Both the position numbers and the translations under genes were made by a program. 64,000 nucleotides of DNA, taken from contig CAYXIO010000014.1 in assembly GCA_964465125.1 (NCBI GenBank), forward strand, positions 1 to 64,000, read 5' to 3'. Shown here in pieces: positions 60,083-64,000 of the stretch (its first letter is position 1; every line of letters starts with the position of its first letter). This DNA comes from CAYOHG01 sp964465125. Its GTDB lineage: Bacteria > Planctomycetota > Phycisphaerae > UBA1845 > Fen-1342. Below the pieces are notes generated by a model. The model was not told the DNA's origin, did not search any database, and saw only the letters and a list, made by a program, of their open reading frames with translations.

Positions 60083-62557
60083 ATGGGCGGAGCTCTTCGC
60101 GAGCGGTGGATCGTCGTGCTCGTCCTGCTCAGCGTTGCGCAGGCGGGGACTGGGGTCGCGCGCTCGCAGCCCGTCGCGGGCGACGTGCGGACGGTCGGGT
60201 TCGCGGGCCCGGGCGAGACGGCCGGCCTGATTCGCATCGGACAGTGGTTCCCGATCCTGGTGGAGCTGACGGCCCAAAGCAGCGAGCACCAATCCGTCTA
60301 TCTGCGCTATGAAACAGTCGACGCCGACGGAGATCGCGTCGCGTACGCCGCCGGACCGATCGCGCTGACCGCCGGCGGCGGCATCCAGACCGCCTGGTGC
60401 TACGCCGCCACCGCCGCCGACGGAATCGGCCGATTCACCTCGGTCGACGTGCTCGACGCCACCGGCAGCGTCATCAACCGGCTCCCGCTGCCGACCATCG
60501 AGCCGATTGGCGACGACACCCATCTGCTGCTCGACATCGGCCGCAAGCAGGTGACCGGACTGCGCGATCTGGACACCGGCAGCCAAAGCTACTTTTACTC
60601 CGGCAGCGCCAATCTGAACTTCCTGCGGCCGCTGTGCGTCGCGCGGCTCGCGGAACGAAGCCTCCCCGACCGCTGGATCGGGCTGTCGGCCGTCGACTCG
60701 ATCGTGTGGGACGAGCCCGACCTCACCGGGCTGGAATCGGCCCAGTTGGAAGCGCTGCACCGCTGGGTGGAGCGCGGCGGCACGCTCATCGTGGGCATCG
60801 GTCCAGCCTGGACTACCCTGCAAAAATCAAGCCTGGCCGACCTGCTGCCATTCTCAGCCCAATCGACGCTGCGCGAGGTGGAGACCCTGCCGGGGTTCCA
60901 CAGCCGTTACGGCGGACCGCCCGCGCAGCGTTTTCGTACGCCTATCAGCCTCGTGACCGGCGCGCTCGCCCCGGACGCGCGCGCCCTGCTGACCGATGGG
61001 CTGCCCGACGGCGCACGCGTCACCGTGTTGGCGCAACGCTCCTTCGGCGGGGGCCAGGTGATCGCCTGCGCGGCGCGCCTGCGCGACCTGCTCGATGAAG
61101 GCGGCACGGGCGACGCGGCCCGGGAGCCGGACACCGCCGTCGCTAGCCGTCGGTTTGTCCGCGACTTGCTTAACGTGGCGGCCATGCCGCCCGAGCTGGC
61201 GAAGCGCGAGGCGGAGCAAGCGTTCACGGGGCTGGGCATGATGGTGGAGCTCTACGGTCCGCTGCTCGAGCCGATCGAGTTTCGCAGCCAGGCCGGCGTG
61301 CTGCTGCTGCTGGTGATCGGATTCGTATTTCTCTACGCCGTCGCCGCCCTGGCCGGCTCCTGGACCTGGCTGCGGCGCCGATCGCTCACGCAGTACGCCT
61401 GGCCGGTGTTCGCCGGTGTCGCGGTCGTCGCCAGCGTGCTGAGCCTGGGCGCCGTCTCCTTGCTGCGCGGGGTTCGCGGAAGCGTGCACAGCGTGAGCGT
61501 CGTCGACTTCGAGGCCGGTTCGACGCGGGCCGGCGGCTGGGCGCTTTTCGGTTACAAGTGCGTCCAGCGCGGTGCGACCACGCTGTCGCTGCCCGGCGAG
61601 GACACGTTTCTTCGTCCCCTGTCCGCCCCGCCCGACGTCGGGGCGCGCTACGCCACCCCGCTGCGATACTCCTCGGACACGCGCAGCGGCGTGCTCAACG
61701 GCGTGCCGCTGCGTGCGACGCTCAAGCAATTCGAGGGATACTGGCGCGGAACGCTCGACGGCACCGTGCGGGCGCAGTTGACCGTCGATCGCGGCACCGG
61801 CCAAGTCACGCCGGAGAGCTGGATCCAGAACGACCTGACCGAGAAAGTGGTCAGCGGCGAGCTGCTCTTCATCGATCCGCGGATGCGCGACGACGATGGC
61901 GAAGTGCCGCGTCGCGTCGGCGCGCGGGCGCGCTGGATCGACGGCCGCCGATACTGGGACAATGAGTTCGTCCCGCCCGCCGCCATGGTCCTGCGGGTGC
62001 CCCTGGGCGAGCTGGCGCCGGGAGTCACGGTTCGCCGGCTTGGGCAGGCCGTCTACACCAAGGTCGCGTCGGACCTGACCCGCTGGTCGCTCGCGGAGAA
62101 TCCCGATCCGAAACGCGAGCCCATGCTCCCGACGCTCTGGTCGTTGCAGACGCAGGAGTGGATGGCCGGAAGCCTCGCCCCGACGCTGACGCGCCTGCTT
62201 CAGCGCGTCCGGCCGCCCGTCGCCGCGCTGATGCTGGCATCGACGCGCGACCTGTTCGTGCACAGCTCCGGCGATCCGGACTTCGGCAACCCGGGACTGC
62301 CCGTTCGGCTGCAAGGTCTGCCGCGGCTCGATGTATCTCAGTGGCTGACGCGCGGCCAGGCGATCCTGCTGCTGGTCGTGGACTCGCCCGGCCCCGCCCG
62401 GCTGTATTCCAACAACCAGCCGCTCGCGCACCGCGAGGGGCTGACCGTGTATCGCGTCCGCGTACCCGTGGACTACGTCGGCAGCCCGCCCGCGGGAAGA
62501 CCGATAGACTTCCCGGCGCCCGAGCCGTCGGACCCCGCCAAGGATTCGACCCCGTGA
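60083..62557 (+). CDS. Membrane protein coupled to an ABC ATPase
   Basis: An 824-residue protein. The start is taken at the ATG at 60083, which gives a clean signal/anchor (IVVLVLLSVAQAG); the ATG at 60056 is also possible and neither has a good SD. The large external N-terminal part (~25-400) includes a possible GATase-like stretch (LHRWVERGGTLIVGIG). Two membrane helices follow (VLLLLVIGFVFLYAVAALAG, WPVFAGVAVVASVLSLGAV) and a beta-rich C-terminal region. The stop overlaps the GTG of the ABC ATPase (GTGA), so it is translationally coupled. It resembles large membrane proteins paired with ABC-2-type systems; the function is unknown. Confidence 0.72.
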   Translation: MGGALRERWIVVLVLLSVAQAGTGVARSQPVAGDVRTVGFAGPGETAGLIRIGQWFPILVELTAQSSEHQSVYLRYETVDADGDRVAYAAGPIALTAGGGIQTAWCYAATAADGIGRFTSVDVLDATGSVINRLPLPTIEPIGDDTHLLLDIGRKQVTGLRDLDTGSQSYFYSGSANLNFLRPLCVARLAERSLPDRWIGLSAVDSIVWDEPDLTGLESAQLEALHRWVERGGTLIVGIGPAWTTLQKSSLADLLPFSAQSTLREVETLPGFHSRYGGPPAQRFRTPISLVTGALAPDARALLTDGLPDGARVTVLAQRSFGGGQVIACAARLRDLLDEGGTGDAAREPDTAVASRRFVRDLLNVAAMPPELAKREAEQAFTGLGMMVELYGPLLEPIEFRSQAGVLLLLVIGFVFLYAVAALAGSWTWLRRRSLTQYAWPVFAGVAVVASVLSLGAVSLLRGVRGSVHSVSVVDFEAGSTRAGGWALFGYKCVQRGATTLSLPGEDTFLRPLSAPPDVGARYATPLRYSSDTRSGVLNGVPLRATLKQFEGYWRGTLDGTVRAQLTVDRGTGQVTPESWIQNDLTEKVVSGELLFIDPRMRDDDGEVPRRVGARARWIDGRRYWDNEFVPPAAMVLRVPLGELAPGVTVRRLGQAVYTKVASDLTRWSLAENPDPKREPMLPTLWSLQTQEWMAGSLAPTLTRLLQRVRPPVAALMLASTRDLFVHSSGDPDFGNPGLPVRLQGLPRLDVSQWLTRGQAILLLVVDSPGPARLYSNNQPLAHREGLTVYRVRVPVDYVGSPPAGRPIDFPAPEPSDPAKDSTP

Positions 62558-63483
62558 TCGTTCAGACCATCAACCTGACCAAGAAATACGCCAGCCTGGT
62601 GGCCCTGAACAACCTGCACCTCAGCATCGAGGAAGGCGAGTGCTTCGGCTACATCGGCCCGAACGGCGCGGGGAAGACCACCACCATCCGCATCCTCTCC
62701 ACGCTGCTGCAGCCCACCTGGGGCGAAGCGCGCGTCTGCGGCCACGTGGTGGGCTACGAAAGCCGCAAGATCCGCCCGCTGATCGGCTACGTGCCCGACT
62801 TCTTCGGCGCGTACGAGGACATGGCGGTGCAGGAATACCTGGAGTTCTTCGCCGCGGCCTACAACATCACCGGCCGCAAGCGCAGCCAGATCGTCGGGGA
62901 CGTGCTCGAGCTGACCGACCTGTCCTACAAGCGCGACGCGCTGGTCGATTCGCTTTCGCGCGGCATGAAGCAGCGCCTGAGCATCGCGCGCGTGCTGCTG
63001 CACGACCCCAGGGTGCTGTTCATGGACGAGCCGGCCAGCGGGCTCGATCCGCGGGCGCGGATTGAAATCCGCGCGCTGCTCAAAGAGCTGCACCGCATGG
63101 GCAAGACCATTCTGATCAGCTCGCACATCCTCCCCGAGCTGGCCGACCTGTGCACCAGCATCGGCATCCTCGAGCGCGGCGAGCTGGTCTATCAGGGCTC
63201 GGTCGCCGAAGCGCTGCGCCGCGCCCGCGTCGGCACCGTGCTTCACGTCGTTACGCCCGACGACAAGGAGCTGGCGCGCCAGGCGCTTACCGCACTGCCC
63301 GGCGTCCAGAGCGCCGCGCTGCGCGACGGCATGATCGTCCTGACGCTCGACAGCGACACCCGGGACTTCAGCTTCGTCGCGCGGGCGCTGCTCGAACGCA
63401 ATCTGCGCATCCAGGAAATCAAGCAGGAAGAGGTCAACCTGGAGACCGCGTTCATGCGGCTGACCAAGGGCATCGTGCAGTAG
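62554..63483 (+). CDS. ABC transporter ATP-binding protein
   Basis: A 309-residue nucleotide-binding subunit. Walker A GPNGAGKTTTIRIL, Q loop near YVPDFFGAYEDM, signature LSRGMKQRLSIARVL, Walker B RVLFMDEPASGLD and H loop ISSHILPELADL. The C-terminal ~75 residues (VVTPDDKELARQ, IQEIKQEEVNLETAF) are the extension typical of ABC-2 exporter/CcmA-like ATPases. The GTG at 62554 overlaps the stop of the upstream membrane gene. A separate ABC-2 permease is not downstream on this strand, so the partner is either the upstream protein or encoded elsewhere. Confidence 0.9.
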   Translation: MIVQTINLTKKYASLVALNNLHLSIEEGECFGYIGPNGAGKTTTIRILSTLLQPTWGEARVCGHVVGYESRKIRPLIGYVPDFFGAYEDMAVQEYLEFFAAAYNITGRKRSQIVGDVLELTDLSYKRDALVDSLSRGMKQRLSIARVLLHDPRVLFMDEPASGLDPRARIEIRALLKELHRMGKTILISSHILPELADLCTSIGILERGELVYQGSVAEALRRARVGTVLHVVTPDDKELARQALTALPGVQSAALRDGMIVLTLDSDTRDFSFVARALLERNLRIQEIKQEEVNLETAFMRLTKGIVQ

Positions 63484-63505
63484 TCCCGCCGATCCGCGCC
63501 GTGTC

Positions 63506-63533
63506 GGCGCGCCGGCAGCGCTCGAAGCGCGCC
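63506..63533. terminator. Hairpin between convergent genes
   Basis: GGCGCGC (63506-63512) pairs with GCGCGCC (63527-63533) around a 14-nt loop, in the 58-nt gap between the ABC ATPase gene and the convergent DUF4198-like gene. No T-tract. Confidence 0.35.
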
Positions 63534-63541
63534 CCAGGACC

Positions 63542-64000
63542 CTACTCGGCCGACTCGCCGGCCGGCGTCTCGAAGATCAGCGACGCCCAGTAGCTGCTCC
63601 AGTCCGAATCCTCCCCCGGATCGCTGCGCTGCATCGTCACGGTGGTCGCCATCCAGCGGCCGGACACCGCCAGGCGCACCGCGGCGCGGCCCTCGGCGTC
63701 GGTCACCACGCGCGTCAGCTCGCGCGGGGCGCCCTGCTGCACGAACACCACGGCGGCCCCGGCCAACGGCTGACCGCGAAACGTCACGCGCACCTCGAGA
63801 CGCTCGCCGGGCGCAATCCGAAACGGATTGGCGATCGGCGTGATCTCGAGCAGGTGGCCTACCGTACGATCGAATCCGGATGTGTCCGCCGCGGCGTCGG
63901 TGCACAGCAGCAACTTGGCGAAGCGATGGTAGGCGTCCCGCGCGGCGAGTTGCGTCTCGTGGCGCTGCGCCCGCTGGAGCGCCGCGTTCTCCAGCCCCTC
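63542..64000 (-). CDS. DUF4198-like protein, 5' end cut by the window edge
   Basis: An open frame of 152 codons runs from the right edge without a start. C-terminal features: DAYHRFAKLLLC, GFDRTVGHLLEITPIANPF, ERLEVRVTFRGQPLAGAAVVFVQ and VVTDAEGRAAVRLAVSGRWM, typical of the DUF4198 family of exported, beta-sandwich proteins, some near nickel or cobalt transporters. The N-terminus and signal peptide lie outside the window. Its function is unknown; no metal transporter is visible here. Confidence 0.78.
   Translation of the reverse strand, partial: EGLENAALQRAQRHETQLAARDAYHRFAKLLLCTDAAADTSGFDRTVGHLLEITPIANPFRIAPGERLEVRVTFRGQPLAGAAVVFVQQGAPRELTRVVTDAEGRAAVRLAVSGRWMATTVTMQRSDPGEDSDWSSYWASLIFETPAGESAE

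Noticed and set aside
1..64000. tRNA, rRNA, CRISPR arrays, prophage or IS elements
   Set aside because: I saw no cloverleaf-like segments with conserved T-loop, no direct-repeat/spacer arrays, and no transposase or integrase motifs; a tRNAscan or Infernal run would settle the RNA part.

Overview
The window is high-GC DNA with densely packed genes on both strands. It looks like a chromosomal segment of a planctomycete, probably Phycisphaerae or a relative. This is inferred from four secreted enzymes ending in dockerin-like DLNGD..DxxDL repeats, a PEP-CTERM protein, a pseudopilin-like internal segment (LLPSLSRAREQAKR), ECF sigma/anti-sigma pairs and a planctomycete-style GyrA. I saw no rRNA, tRNA, CRISPR array, integrase or insertion sequence.

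Layout. 1-1.5 kb: ECF sigma factor and coupled anti-sigma-like protein. 1.7-3.9 kb: copper-type P1B ATPase. 4.0-12.5 kb (minus): gyrA, tsaB, an M20 deacylase and hutF, then a secreted trypsin-like protease. 13-20 kb: DUF1579 protein, a DUF3352/pseudopilin-like fusion, peptide transporter, free-Met-sulfoxide reductase, membrane-anchored EEP hydrolase and DCC protein. 20.4-25.1 kb: cheA-cheW and a second sigma/anti-sigma pair. 25.6-29.7 kb: double retropepsin-like protein, then a minus-strand run (nicotinamidase-like hydrolase, nicotinate phosphoribosyltransferase, ferredoxin-NADP reductase) suggesting NAD salvage. 29.9-33.9 kb (plus): trpS, scpA, ridA, ROK protein, UVR-motif protein. 33.9-41.1 kb: secreted esterase, S41 protease, sulfatase relic, RCK-type channel-like protein, PafA-like phosphatase, PHP protein. 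41.3-47.8 kb (minus): ileS, a MATE exporter, an attenuator-like leader and a single-pass membrane protein. 48-53.7 kb: coiled-coil membrane protein, nadE, S8 protease, sigma-70 factor. 54-64 kb: M36-like metalloprotease, Mut7-C protein, coiled-coil/TPR-like protein, PEP-CTERM protein, a membrane protein plus ABC ATPase, and a truncated DUF4198 protein.

The most interesting element is the leader at about 46.43-46.66 kb on the minus strand. It has a promoter-like sequence, a strong ribosome-binding site, a 21-codon ORF with three Ile codons within four positions, a hairpin inside the ORF, a 9-nt segment complementary to the terminator's ascending arm, and a canonical stem plus T6 terminator. 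It precedes a MATE exporter followed 102 nt later by isoleucyl-tRNA synthetase. I propose a translation-coupled attenuator that senses Ile-tRNA charging. If so, inhibition of IleRS would induce both an exporter and IleRS.

Other themes are: a shared ~350-residue C-terminal cassette on two unrelated proteases; TATA-like hexamers 6-9 nt before several starts that lack Shine-Dalgarno (SD) sequences, suggesting leaderless mRNAs; G-rich in-frame insertions in ileS; and enzymes with altered key residues (S8 protease Asp to Glu, a sulfatase relic, a channel without its selectivity filter, a ROK protein without zinc cysteines).
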